Source: Paracoccaceae bacterium (lineage in GTDB: Bacteria > Pseudomonadota > Alphaproteobacteria > Rhodobacterales > Rhodobacteraceae). From it: DNA of 64,000 bases. A model generated the notes under the pieces. That model saw nothing but the letters and a program-made list of their open reading frames with translations, ran no database searches and was not told the origin of the DNA. Location of the stretch: positions 4,884,136 to 4,948,135 of the forward strand of contig JAWPMR010000001.1 of the NCBI GenBank assembly GCA_033344815.1. Reading direction: 5' to 3'. Below are positions 1 through 8,342 of the stretch, in pieces (the stretch's first letter is position 1; every line of letters starts with the position of its first letter). The position numbers and the translations under genes are program-made.

Positions 1-1131
1 CTGGCCATCCGTACCTATGTCAGCGAATTTGATACGGTGACGCTGCGAGAGGCATTGCTGCGCGAACACTACCGGGGCGGGCAGTCCTTTTATGTGGTGC
101 CGCGTATTTCAGATCTGCCGGAGATCGAGGAATTCCTCAAGGAGCAGCTCCCCGAACTGTCTTATGTAGTTGCACATGGCCAAATGGCCGCGGGCGAGTT
201 GGATGATCGGATGAATGCGTTCTATGACGGAAAGTTCGATGTTCTGCTGGCCACAACGATTGTGGAATCGGGCCTTGATATCCCGACGGCCAACACGATG
301 GTGGTGCATCGTGCGGATATGTTTGGTCTTGCGCAGCTTTATCAGATCCGAGGCCGCGTGGGGCGCTCCAAGACGCGTGCCTATGCGTATCTCACAACCA
401 AACCACGCGCGAAACTGACAGCCACAGCAGAAAAACGGCTTCGTGTCCTCTCAAGCCTCGACACTCTTGGGGCAGGGTTCACGCTGGCCAGTCAGGATTT
501 GGACATTCGCGGAGCGGGCAACCTTTTGGGCGAAGAGCAATCGGGTCAGATGCGCGATGTCGGTTTCGAGCTTTATCAATCCATGCTGGAAGAGGCGATT
601 GCCAAGATCCGCGCGGGTGAGATGGAAGGTCTCAGCGAGGCAGACGATCAATGGGCACCGCAGATCAACCTTGGTGTCCCGGTTCTGATCCCCGAAGCCT
701 ATGTGCCAGATTTAGACGTGCGTCTGGGGCTTTATCGCAGGCTGAGCAGCCTCTCGGCCAAAGTGGAGCTTGAAGGGTTCGCCGCAGAACTGATTGACCG
801 TTTTGGCAAATTGCCGCGCGAGGTCAACACGTTGATGCTTGTGGTGCGGATCAAGGCGATGTGCAAACGCGCAGGCATTGCCAAGCTGGATGGCGGGCCA
901 AAAGGGGCGACAATCCAATTCCACAATGATAAATTTGCCTCGCCCAAAGGCCTTGTTGAATTCATTCAGGATCAACGCGGATTGGCAAAGGTCAAAGACA
1001 ACAAGATCGTGGTACGCCGCGACTGGAAGGCAGATAACGACAAGATCAAAGGGGCCTTTGCGATTGCCCGCGATCTGGCAGAAAAAGTCGTGGCCGAAAG
1101 AAAAGCCAAAAGACGGGCCAAGGCAAGCTGA
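1..1131 (+). CDS. mfd: Transcription-repair coupling factor Mfd, C-terminal part
   Basis: Mfd is the ATP-dependent translocase that removes stalled RNA polymerase from DNA lesions and recruits UvrA. The frame is open from base 1, so the gene starts outside the window and about 376 codons are visible. The visible part holds the second RecA-like helicase lobe: DIPTANTMVVHRAD, then the motif VI stretch GRVGRSKTRAYAY near visible residues 118-130. The GAGNLLGEEQSGQM segment typical of RecG/Mfd helicases follows. The last 150 or so residues match the regulatory C-terminal (TRCF) domain and end in a lysine/arginine-rich tail. The stop abuts the stop of the convergent MFS gene with no spacer. The family assignment is secure; the missing N-terminal half cannot be judged. 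Confidence 0.95.
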   Translation: MAIRTYVSEFDTVTLREALLREHYRGGQSFYVVPRISDLPEIEEFLKEQLPELSYVVAHGQMAAGELDDRMNAFYDGKFDVLLATTIVESGLDIPTANTMVVHRADMFGLAQLYQIRGRVGRSKTRAYAYLTTKPRAKLTATAEKRLRVLSSLDTLGAGFTLASQDLDIRGAGNLLGEEQSGQMRDVGFELYQSMLEEAIAKIRAGEMEGLSEADDQWAPQINLGVPVLIPEAYVPDLDVRLGLYRRLSSLSAKVELEGFAAELIDRFGKLPREVNTLMLVVRIKAMCKRAGIAKLDGGPKGATIQFHNDKFASPKGLVEFIQDQRGLAKVKDNKIVVRRDWKADNDKIKGAFAIARDLAEKVVAERKAKRRAKAS

Positions 1132-2370
1132 TCACTCCGCGGGCAAGCGATCCTCTATACGTCCCATGACCCGCATCAGCACATATGCCAGCAAAGCCAT
1201 CATGAGGATAGCACCGACAAGAGGACGGATCGTACCATCAAAGAGCAATCCGATGGGCGATGCGATAACGGCGGCCAAAACGGTGGAAACAGCGCCAATG
1301 ACACTGGCTGCCATGCCAGCAATATGCCCCATGGGTTCCAATGCAATCGCGTTTAGATTGCCGATGGTAAGCCCGGCCTGAAAGAAGACATAGGCTTGCC
1401 AGATCGCAAAAACCGCAAATGAACTGGTGCCCAGTGTTTCGTTGCTGATCAAGACGGTGATCGACAGGACGATCTGAATGCCCAGAGCCACAGTGATCAG
1501 GCGTCGCATGCCCAGGCGCACAACCAAAAGTGCATTCAGAAAACTCGCAATTGCAGATACGAGCGCGATGCCCCCAAACCAGAAATGAAATGAGTCTTGT
1601 TTGTCATAGACGTGCTCATAAATCGGTTGGATCAACATCAAAACGGTAAACAACATCGACAGGCACAATGTCTGGACGAAAATCGACAGGCGGACCACGG
1701 GGTGCGCAAACATTTCCCGAACCGCGCCCACGATCAGATGGAGCTTGAGAGGCCGACGGTTTTCCTTGGCCAAAGTCTCCGGGAGCCTCAGAATAACCCA
1801 AACAACTGATATCAAAGAAAAGACAATGAAGGCAGCGAATATGCCCCGCCAATCGCTGTAGGAAATGATCACATAGCCCAGTGTCGGTGCGACGCCGGGG
1901 ACAAGCGTAAAGATCATCATCACGATGGAGACGATTCTTGCCATCTCACGGCCCGAAAACAGGTCTCGAATGACCGCCATGGAGACCACTCTGGGACCCG
2001 CCGCACCGAGCCCCTGAACGATCCGCGCGGCGATGACGACCTCAAAGGATGAACTGGCCCAAGCAATGACCGAGGCGGCGATATAAATCACTGCGCCGCA
2101 AATCATCACAGACTTGCGTCCGAATGCATCTGAAAGCGGACCCGTAAAGAATGTACCAATGCCCATGCCCAGAACAAAGGCTGTCATGATCAACGGCGCG
2201 CGCGTTGGATCATCTGGCGTCAGTTCCTGTGCAATATTGGGCAAGGCAGGCAACATAGCGTCAATCGAAAACGCAATGGTGGCAAACATCATCGCCATCA
2301 AGGCGATGAACTCAATCCTTCCGATCGCAGTTTGCGATTCAGTTTGCGACACTTCAAACCCCCGCCTCAA
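1132..2370 (-). CDS. MFS drug exporter, Bcr/CflA type
   Basis: This is a predicted inner-membrane proton-coupled exporter of the major facilitator superfamily, 412 residues, with about twelve hydrophobic segments. The N-terminal MLPALPNIAQEL stretch (residues 39-50) and loop 2-3 motif GPLSDAFGRK (77-86) are typical of the Bcr/CflA drug-resistance branch. The substrate cannot be predicted. The longest frame begins with a TTG at 2370; a GTG six codons later (MSQTES...) is an equally good start, because neither has a strong ribosome binding site. It converges directly on mfd with no intergenic base between the stops. Confidence 0.85.
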   Translation of the reverse strand: MRRGFEVSQTESQTAIGRIEFIALMAMMFATIAFSIDAMLPALPNIAQELTPDDPTRAPLIMTAFVLGMGIGTFFTGPLSDAFGRKSVMICGAVIYIAASVIAWASSSFEVVIAARIVQGLGAAGPRVVSMAVIRDLFSGREMARIVSIVMMIFTLVPGVAPTLGYVIISYSDWRGIFAAFIVFSLISVVWVILRLPETLAKENRRPLKLHLIVGAVREMFAHPVVRLSIFVQTLCLSMLFTVLMLIQPIYEHVYDKQDSFHFWFGGIALVSAIASFLNALLVVRLGMRRLITVALGIQIVLSITVLISNETLGTSSFAVFAIWQAYVFFQAGLTIGNLNAIALEPMGHIAGMAASVIGAVSTVLAAVIASPIGLLFDGTIRPLVGAILMMALLAYVLMRVMGRIEDRLPAE

Positions 2371-2478
2371 CGAACACCCGCGTTAAGGTTAATTCCGTGT
2401 AACTCACAGTTGAAAATCAGGCAACGCCGCATTTCCACACAGACGGACGTTCATCTGTGCAGGCCATCATTTCAGGGG

Positions 2479-3120
2479 TCAGGCCGTGGCGGCGAGTTCT
2501 TCGATGACCTTGGCCCAAAGCTCAGGAGGTTGTGCGCCCGGAACCGCGTGTTTGTTTGCCACAATGAAAGTCGGCACGGAATTGATCCCCATGGACCGGC
2601 TGTGGGCATCACGGTCCCGGATATCCTGCGCATCCGCGTCCGAAGCCAATAGTTTGCGCACCACCGCCGCATCCATTTCGATGCCGTCTGCAATGTCGGC
2701 AAGAACATCGTGATCCCCGATATCGCGCGCATCGACAAAATATGCCTGAAACAACGCAGACACTGCCGCCGTCTGTCGGCCTTCGATCCCTGCCCAGTGG
2801 ATCAGCCGATGCGCATCGAGCGTATTGGGGGTGCGTTTCATACCTTCGAAATCGATCTTCAGACCCGTCGCCTCGGCGTTCTGAACCACAGGCGCATAGG
2901 CCCGGACTGCGCCTTCCTTGCCGCCGAATTTGCCTTCCAGATAAGCGCGCCGGTCCATGCCTTCGCGCGGCATGTCCGGGTTGAGCTGAAACGGATGCCA
3001 TTCAATAACAAAGGGGTGATCCGGGATATCGGCCAAGGCCTTGTCCAGATGCGCCTTGCCAATATAGCACCAAGGGCAGATCGGATCGGACATGATGTCA
3101 AGTTTAATGGTGTCGGTCAT
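2479..3120 (-). CDS. DsbA-family (FrnE-like) thiol-disulfide oxidoreductase
   Basis: This 213-residue protein has the thioredoxin-fold DsbA/FrnE layout, with an active-site CPWC at residues 15-18 near the N-terminus and an inserted helical domain. No signal peptide is present, so it probably acts in the cytoplasm, as FrnE proteins do. The related 2-hydroxychromene-2-carboxylate isomerases share the fold but usually lack both cysteines, so an oxidoreductase is preferred here. Its start overlaps the stop of the upstream acyl-CoA ligase by 4 bp (ATGA), so the two are translationally coupled. Whether they act in the same pathway is unknown. Confidence 0.85.
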   Translation of the reverse strand: MTDTIKLDIMSDPICPWCYIGKAHLDKALADIPDHPFVIEWHPFQLNPDMPREGMDRRAYLEGKFGGKEGAVRAYAPVVQNAEATGLKIDFEGMKRTPNTLDAHRLIHWAGIEGRQTAAVSALFQAYFVDARDIGDHDVLADIADGIEMDAAVVRKLLASDADAQDIRDRDAHSRSMGINSVPTFIVANKHAVPGAQPPELWAKVIEELAATA

Positions 3121-4631
3121 TCGGGAACCTCAAAATTGTCCCGCAAGGCGCGCCGCAGGATTTTACCGTTCGCGCCCATCGGCAAGTCAGGTACGTGAAT
3201 AAAAAGGCGGGGTTGTTTATACCGCGCCAGCTTGTCAGACACATAAGTCTGCAAGGCGTGATCGTCCAGTGCTGCGGGGCCAGTATAAAAGGCGGCAATG
3301 ACACGGGCGTCTGCCTTGATTTCAACATCCGTGACGGCAACGGCGGTGATGTCGGGCAGCGAGGTCAGGACGGCTTCAACTTCGATCGGAGAGACGCGAT
3401 AGCCGCCAGCGTTCATCATGTCATCGTTGCGCCCGAGATAGGTAATGTGGCCATCCTCGCTCATGACGCCCTGATCGCCGGTCAGAAACCAATCGCCCTG
3501 AAACCGATCCGCTGTTTCTTTGGGCGCATCGAGATACCCCAACATCAATCCGGGGTCATCGCGGTGCACGGCAATTGTGCCTTCAGACCCCACTGGAACC
3601 GGTCCGTTCTCGTCCAGCAAGGCGATGCGGCGACCGGGCTGCGGGCACCCCAAACTATGCGGCGTCGCAGGCGCGTTCGGGGCATTTGAGATAAATGTAG
3701 AGCATTCCGACATACCGTAAGCCTCAAATATTTCGGTGCCTGTAAGGGAGTTCCAGGCCTTGGCGATCCGGGCTGGAAGCTTTTCTCCAGCGCTGAGGCC
3801 GTGGCGCAAGGAAGGTGTCTCGAAGGGTGTTGGCGATTTGAGAAGTTGGCGGTAGACCCCTGGCGCTGCTGCAAAAATCGTAGCTTTGTGTTTGGCAATC
3901 ATAGGGGTGAGCGCGCTTGGCGGTGTGCCGTCAGCCGGGATCACTGCCGTTGCGCCAATCGTCCAGGGATCCATTAAACCGGTCCCAAGCGTGTAGGTCC
4001 AATTGAAGGCCCCTGCGTGCAGCAACCGATCCTCAGAGCGCAGCCCATACCAGCCGTTAAACATCATTTGACGTGCCCAGATCGCGCGGTGCGCATGTGC
4101 AACAGCGCGGGGGACGCCGGAGGTACCGGAGGTGTAAATGATGTATCCAAGCCGTTCCGGATCGCCCATATGAAATGCGGCGGGTGGCAAAGACCGAAAG
4201 CCTCGCAGGGTTTCCAGGGAAACGATGCTTTCATGATCTGGACACGCCACCTGGGCATCGCGCAAAATAATCCTGGGTTTGATATCTGCGATGATGCGAG
4301 CGGTCTCGATTTGCGTCAGCGCAGAAGAAGTCGGGATTGGCACAAAGCCCGCTGTCAGGGCTGCAAGATAGGCGATCGGGAAATCCACCGTGTTGCCCAT
4401 GCGCATTAACACCCTGTCGCCCGGTCGCAGTCCAAGATCCGACAATCCGCGCGCGGTGCCGCGTACCGCCTGTTCCAGTTCAGCAAAACTCCAACTTTCC
4501 AAATGGTCCGCGCCAATGATCAAAAGCGCTTCTTTCTGCGGAGTGAGATCCGCCTTTGCCAGAACATAACCCGCCATATTGAACGGAGCAGGGCAGGGCG
4601 GCGGCGGCCCTTGATCAAATACAGAGAGCAT
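3117..4631 (-). CDS. AMP-dependent acyl-CoA synthetase/ligase
   Basis: This member of the ANL adenylate-forming superfamily activates a carboxylic acid with ATP and then transfers it to CoA. The 504 residues include the phosphate-binding loop YTSGTSGVPRA (about 166-176), the acyl-adenylate motif EAYGMSECS, the hinge region TGDQG, and the catalytic lysine region GANGKILRRAL near the C-terminus. The sequence does not fix the acid; benzoate-CoA ligase-like and medium-chain ligases both look similar. It is the first gene of a two-gene operon with the FrnE-like protein and lies divergent from an XRE-cupin regulator, which may control it. Confidence 0.85.
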   Translation of the reverse strand: MLSVFDQGPPPPCPAPFNMAGYVLAKADLTPQKEALLIIGADHLESWSFAELEQAVRGTARGLSDLGLRPGDRVLMRMGNTVDFPIAYLAALTAGFVPIPTSSALTQIETARIIADIKPRIILRDAQVACPDHESIVSLETLRGFRSLPPAAFHMGDPERLGYIIYTSGTSGVPRAVAHAHRAIWARQMMFNGWYGLRSEDRLLHAGAFNWTYTLGTGLMDPWTIGATAVIPADGTPPSALTPMIAKHKATIFAAAPGVYRQLLKSPTPFETPSLRHGLSAGEKLPARIAKAWNSLTGTEIFEAYGMSECSTFISNAPNAPATPHSLGCPQPGRRIALLDENGPVPVGSEGTIAVHRDDPGLMLGYLDAPKETADRFQGDWFLTGDQGVMSEDGHITYLGRNDDMMNAGGYRVSPIEVEAVLTSLPDITAVAVTDVEIKADARVIAAFYTGPAALDDHALQTYVSDKLARYKQPRLFIHVPDLPMGANGKILRRALRDNFEVPE

Positions 4632-4695
4632 GCCTGCCTGCTAGCGTGGCGCGCCCTGCGTTGCAAGCCCGTCTCCTTCACCTTATAGCGGTTGC

Positions 4696-5319
4696 ATGAA
4701 AACCGCTGATCCAAGGACCCTCATCCAGATTGCCCGCCAGAGCGGCAGCGAAGAAATCGGCGCGCCAGTGGACCTTGGCCAAAGGGTTCGTGAGCTACGC
4801 AAAGCGCGGAACTGGACGCTGGAACAAGCCGCCTCGCAGGCTGGATTGGCCCGCTCAACCCTGAGCAAGATCGAAAACGGGCAGATGTCACCGACCTATG
4901 ATGCGCTCAAAAAGCTGGCGATCGGATTGGAAATTTCGGTGCCACAGCTCTTTACGCCGCCACAGGCCGGTCAGGTCAACGGGCGCATGGCGGTCACCAA
5001 ATCCGGGCAAGGTACGGCACAGGCCACGGTGACGTATGAGCATGAATTGCTGGCTGAAACGCTTACAAAGAAACAAATGTTGCCGTACCGCGCACGCGTT
5101 CGAGCGCGCAAACTCGAAGAATTTGATGGATGGGTGCGTCATGACGGCGAAGAGTTTCTTTATGTGCTGACGGGCGTTATCCGGCTTTTTACGGAATTTT
5201 ACGAGCCGGTTGAAATGCGCCGGGGCGACAGTGCGTATTATGACGCCACAATGGGACATAACGTGGTCTCCGTCAGTGAAGAAGACGCCAATATTTTGTG
5301 GGTAACGTCGCTGACCTGA
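4696..5319 (+). CDS. XRE-family transcriptional regulator with cupin domain
   Basis: This 207-residue DNA-binding regulator has an N-terminal lambda-repressor-type helix-turn-helix (about residues 27-80, LGQRVRELRKARNWTLEQAA, then SKIENG) joined to a C-terminal small-molecule-binding cupin barrel (about 130-200, with WVRHDGEEFLYVLTG). Members of this class (PuuR/SutR-like) usually sense a metabolite and control a neighbouring catabolic or transport gene. The nearest candidates are the divergent acyl-CoA ligase 64 bp away and the convergent peptide-type binding protein. About 25 residues precede the HTH, which is longer than usual, but the ATG at 4696 is the only good start in frame. Confidence 0.88.
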   Translation: MKTADPRTLIQIARQSGSEEIGAPVDLGQRVRELRKARNWTLEQAASQAGLARSTLSKIENGQMSPTYDALKKLAIGLEISVPQLFTPPQAGQVNGRMAVTKSGQGTAQATVTYEHELLAETLTKKQMLPYRARVRARKLEEFDGWVRHDGEEFLYVLTGVIRLFTEFYEPVEMRRGDSAYYDATMGHNVVSVSEEDANILWVTSLT

Positions 5320-5324
5320 TAGGG

Positions 5325-7142
5325 TCAGGACGGTTCGTACCACCAGACCTCAGGCATAAAATTCGGGCCATCCCCGTAAATGGGCAAGGTCTCCGGGTAT
5401 TTCATCTCCTTGATGTGGGCGATTTGCCCGGTGGTGAACTGCCAGAACGGGATCACATAACGCCCTGCCGTCAGGACCCGGTCAAGCGCACGTACCGCAG
5501 TGTTGAATTCTGCTTCACTTTGCGCAGACAACATCGCATCGATCATGCCATCCACAGCCGGCGAGGCCACCCCCATCCAGTTTCGCGATCCTGGCTGTTC
5601 GGCAGCTTCTGATCCCCAATAAAACCGCTGCTCGTTGCCTGGCGACAGGGACAGGGCACGCCGATAAAGCGTCATGTCGAAGTCAAATTCATTGGTGCGC
5701 GCGGTGTATTGCGCGCTGTCGGTGGTTTCGATGTTAGCCTCAATCCCCAGACGGGTAAGCGCCGAGAGGTAGAGATCTGCGATTGCAATGTTTTCGCTGC
5801 TATTCTGAGCCAGCAGAATCGTGAAAGCCAAGGGTTGCCTCGCCGAATTTTGCATCACGCCGTCTTGCGGCACCCATCCTGCCTCCGCCAAAAGCGCAAT
5901 GGCCGCACGGATGCCCTTTCGATTGCGCGCAGAGCCATCCGTTTGGGGCAGTGCATAACCCTCCAATGTGCCCGGCAAAAGATCAGGAGCAAAAGGCGAG
6001 AGCAGTGCTGTCACAGCCGTGTCCGCAGGTCCGGACTTCATCGCAAGCGTGGAGTTGGAAAAATAGGATGTGATGCGCGGCTGCGCGCCTCCCGTGAGCG
6101 TATCATTGATGTATTCAAAATTGAACGCCTGTATCAGGGCCTCGCGCACGCGCCAGTCATCAAATGGGGCTTTGCGCGTGTTCATCACGAACCCGGTCAT
6201 GCCAGACGGTTTCTGGTGCGGGATCTCGGATTTGATCACATCTCCCCGGCTGATCGCCGGGAAACTGTATTGTGTTGCCCATTTTTCGGCGTTGAATTCG
6301 CGCAACGCAGAAATGTCACCAGCTTTGAAGGCTTCAAACAGCACCGAGGCATCGCCATAGAAATCCAGTTTGATTTCGTCGACGTTATGAGTGCCGCGCC
6401 GAAACGGGATGTCCGCGCCCCAATACTCCGGATTGCGGGTCAGTTGGACAAAACGGCCCGCTTCATAATCTGACACCACGTAAGGGCCAGTGCCCAAGGG
6501 GATCTCGGCCAGCGGTGCGTTTGCAAAATCGCGACCCTCCCATTGCGCGCGGCTCAGGATCGGGCGCATGCCAGCAAGCAGCGCGAGTTCGCGATTTTCG
6601 GTGTTGAAATCCATGCGCAGGGACCGCGGACCTGTCTGAGTGATGCCATCGATCTGACGCGCAAGGCTATGATATTTTGGATGACCTTCGGTGCCGAGCA
6701 GCGAATAGGTAAAAATGACGTCATCGACCGTGACGGGCGATCCATCTGAAAACCGCGCGCCCTCGCGCAGGGTAAATGCGACCCAGGACCGGTCGTCGGG
6801 TACCTCAACCGATTCGGCCAGAAGGCCGTAGAGCGTGAAGGGTTCATCCCAGGATCGACCCATCAGGCTTTCGTGCGTGAAAAAACTCAACTGCCAGGGA
6901 GAGGTGCCTTTTCGGACAAAAGGGTTGAGGCTGTCAAAGCCGCCGGTATTGCCCAGAGTAATACTGCCTCCTTCAGGTGCATCCGCCTTTGCGTAGGGTA
7001 GCGACACAAAATCAGGTGGCAGGTCCGGGGTCCCATACATAGATATCCCGTGTTGAGGGTCCGCCGTTGCCGTTGTGATCCAGAGAATCGCCACCACTGT
7101 GGCCAGAATCCGCATGATTGTGCGGAAAAAAACAGTACCCAT
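5325..7142 (-). CDS. ABC transporter substrate-binding protein, family 5 (YejA-like)
   Basis: This is a periplasmic binding protein of the oligopeptide/nickel class (SBP family 5). It starts with a Sec-type signal peptide: hydrophobic stretch ILATVVAILWITTATA followed by a cleavage site near ADPQ. The long form is 605 residues; an internal ATG at 7115 (MRILATV) gives a more ordinary signal peptide and may be the true start, since neither has a clear ribosome binding site. TLREGARFSDGSPVTVDDV is the family signature. No permease or ATPase gene lies beside it, so it is an orphan binding protein in this window. It converges on the XRE-cupin gene with only 5 bp between the stops. Confidence 0.88.
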   Translation of the reverse strand: MGTVFFRTIMRILATVVAILWITTATADPQHGISMYGTPDLPPDFVSLPYAKADAPEGGSITLGNTGGFDSLNPFVRKGTSPWQLSFFTHESLMGRSWDEPFTLYGLLAESVEVPDDRSWVAFTLREGARFSDGSPVTVDDVIFTYSLLGTEGHPKYHSLARQIDGITQTGPRSLRMDFNTENRELALLAGMRPILSRAQWEGRDFANAPLAEIPLGTGPYVVSDYEAGRFVQLTRNPEYWGADIPFRRGTHNVDEIKLDFYGDASVLFEAFKAGDISALREFNAEKWATQYSFPAISRGDVIKSEIPHQKPSGMTGFVMNTRKAPFDDWRVREALIQAFNFEYINDTLTGGAQPRITSYFSNSTLAMKSGPADTAVTALLSPFAPDLLPGTLEGYALPQTDGSARNRKGIRAAIALLAEAGWVPQDGVMQNSARQPLAFTILLAQNSSENIAIADLYLSALTRLGIEANIETTDSAQYTARTNEFDFDMTLYRRALSLSPGNEQRFYWGSEAAEQPGSRNWMGVASPAVDGMIDAMLSAQSEAEFNTAVRALDRVLTAGRYVIPFWQFTTGQIAHIKEMKYPETLPIYGDGPNFMPEVWWYEPS

Positions 7143-7221
7143 TTTGGAGACAATCCCCTGCTTCCCTTGTTTTCTTGACCTTCAGCGTACCGAGGTATTT
7201 CCGTCTTATCAAACTTTTAGC

Positions 7222-7250
7222 TTGGATAGCGGCGCGAGATTGCTTATAAC
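7222..7250 (+). promoter_or_regulatory. Sigma-70-type promoter for candidate small RNA
   Basis: TTGGAT (7222-7227) and TATAAC (7245-7250) are separated by 17 bp. The -10 hexamer matches the consensus in five of six bases. It points rightwards into a short non-coding segment that ends in a strong terminator at 7304-7333. Confidence 0.5.
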
Positions 7251-7256
7251 CAAGTT

Positions 7257-7333
7257 ACTGCTCGATAGGTTTCTTGCCTGTATGAAACCTGCCTCAATAA
7301 CTTAACGCCTGCCTTGCGCAGGCGTTTTTTTTT
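7257..7333 (+). ncRNA. Candidate intergenic small RNA, about 77 nt
   Basis: Between the divergently placed binding-protein gene and bdhA lies a compact unit that looks like a small regulatory RNA. A good promoter (-10 TATAAC at 7245) would start transcription near 7257. The first hairpin has a perfect 7-bp stem (AGGTTTC 7267-7273 with GAAACCT 7284-7290) and a 10-nt loop, TTGCCTGTAT. A single-stranded stretch (GCCTCAATAACTT) follows, then a 9-bp intrinsic terminator hairpin with nine T residues. No open reading frame of useful size fits. No protein gene on the plus strand upstream could use this terminator: the nearest plus-strand gene ends 2 kb away, behind an opposing gene. I do not recognise it as a known family. 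Confidence 0.6.
7304..7333 (+). terminator. Intrinsic terminator of the candidate small RNA
   Basis: Perfect 9-bp stem AACGCCTGC / GCAGGCGTT with a 5-nt loop (CTTGC), running directly into nine T residues (7325-7333). It is oriented for plus-strand transcription. Confidence 0.85.
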
Positions 7334-7431
7334 GCGCGCAGGTTTGGAGCGTTCTTTCTCCATATGATTGAAGTCCAAGGGGGTGCCTACAACCCTTTGT
7401 GACAAACAGCATCGGAAAATACCGTTTCCTT

Positions 7432-7468
7432 TGCACCCGCAGCAATGCATTATGCGTGCAACGCAGCA
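7432..7468. promoter_or_regulatory. TGC/GCA-rich operator-like segment upstream of bdhA
   Basis: This 37-bp stretch ends about 28 bp before the bdhA ATG and is dense in TGC and GCA triplets arranged as imperfect inverted repeats (TGCATTATGCGTGCA, TGCAACGCAGCA). PhaR, the polyhydroxybutyrate-responsive repressor of Paracoccus and Rhodobacter, binds TGC-rich DNA. PhaR control of a 3-hydroxybutyrate gene would make sense, but the match is only qualitative. Confidence 0.3.
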
Positions 7469-7496
7469 TTAGAGCACACAGAGAAGGACCCCTTTC

Positions 7497-8282
7497 ATGG
7501 CGTATGAAATTTCATTGACCGGAAAGACCGCCATTGTCACCGGTTCCAATTCCGGCATTGGGTTGGGCATCGCGTGGGAACTGGCACGCGCGGGCGCGGA
7601 TATTGTGCTGAATTCCTTTACCGACTCGCAAGAAGATCACGACCTTGCCGAACAGATAGCGGGCAAAACCGGTGTTGCAGCTCGCTACATCCAGGCAGAC
7701 ATGTCCAAGGGCGATCAATGTCGGGCTTTGATCGAGAAGGCGGGCGTTTGCGATATTCTGGTCAATAACGCGGGCATCCAGCATGTGGCTCCGATCCCGG
7801 ATTTTCCGGTCGAAAAGTGGGACGCCATTATTGCGATCAACATGTCGTCGGCCTTTCACACGACTGCAGTGGCCTTGCCGATGATGCGTGCGGCGGGGTG
7901 GGGTCGAGTGATCAACATCGCCTCGGCGCATGGCTTGACAGCCTCGCCCTTCAAGGCGGCTTACATTGCTGCAAAGCACGGTGTGGTTGGACTGACAAAG
8001 ACCACGGCACTTGAAACCGCCAAAGAACCAATCACAGCTAATGCGATCTGCCCCGGTTACGTGCTGACGCCCATTGTGGAGAAGCAAATCCCGGACACGA
8101 TGAAAGAATATGACATGACCCGTGAGGAAGTGATCGAAAACGTGATGTTGACGCGCCAGCCCTCCAAGGAATTCGCAACAGTGGAGCAGATGGGCGGCAC
8201 TGCAACATTTCTGTGCTCGGACGCAGCCGCACAGATTACCGGCACCACCATCAGTGTCGATGGCGGCTGGACGGCGCTGTAA
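7497..8282 (+). CDS. bdhA: 3-hydroxybutyrate dehydrogenase
   Basis: BdhA oxidises D-3-hydroxybutyrate to acetoacetate with NAD+, the step that lets cells use polyhydroxybutyrate or exogenous ketone bodies. This is a 261-residue short-chain dehydrogenase. It shows the nucleotide-binding motif TGSNSGIG (15-22), NNAG (91-94) and the catalytic Ser144, Tyr157 and Lys161. The segment after the catalytic lysine (ANAICPGYVLTPIVEKQIPD) is typical of bacterial 3-hydroxybutyrate dehydrogenases rather than 3-oxoacyl-ACP reductases. A GAAGGA ribosome site precedes the ATG. A patatin-like hydrolase follows 60 bp downstream and may supply substrate. Confidence 0.88.
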   Translation: MAYEISLTGKTAIVTGSNSGIGLGIAWELARAGADIVLNSFTDSQEDHDLAEQIAGKTGVAARYIQADMSKGDQCRALIEKAGVCDILVNNAGIQHVAPIPDFPVEKWDAIIAINMSSAFHTTAVALPMMRAAGWGRVINIASAHGLTASPFKAAYIAAKHGVVGLTKTTALETAKEPITANAICPGYVLTPIVEKQIPDTMKEYDMTREEVIENVMLTRQPSKEFATVEQMGGTATFLCSDAAAQITGTTISVDGGWTAL

Positions 8283-8342
8283 GGTTTTGTTTCTCATCGC
8301 AATTCTGTCAAGCAGAACGCACTGAGAAGAAAAGGAGGTTCC

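Noticed and set aside
839-1381. 180-codon frame overlapping the mfd end and the MFS gene
   Set aside because: It is a shifted shadow of mfd running into the antisense of the MFS gene.
2437-2459. CACAGA / TCTGTG hairpin between the MFS and FrnE genes
   Set aside because: A 6-bp stem with a 10-nt loop and no T-run is too weak to call a terminator.
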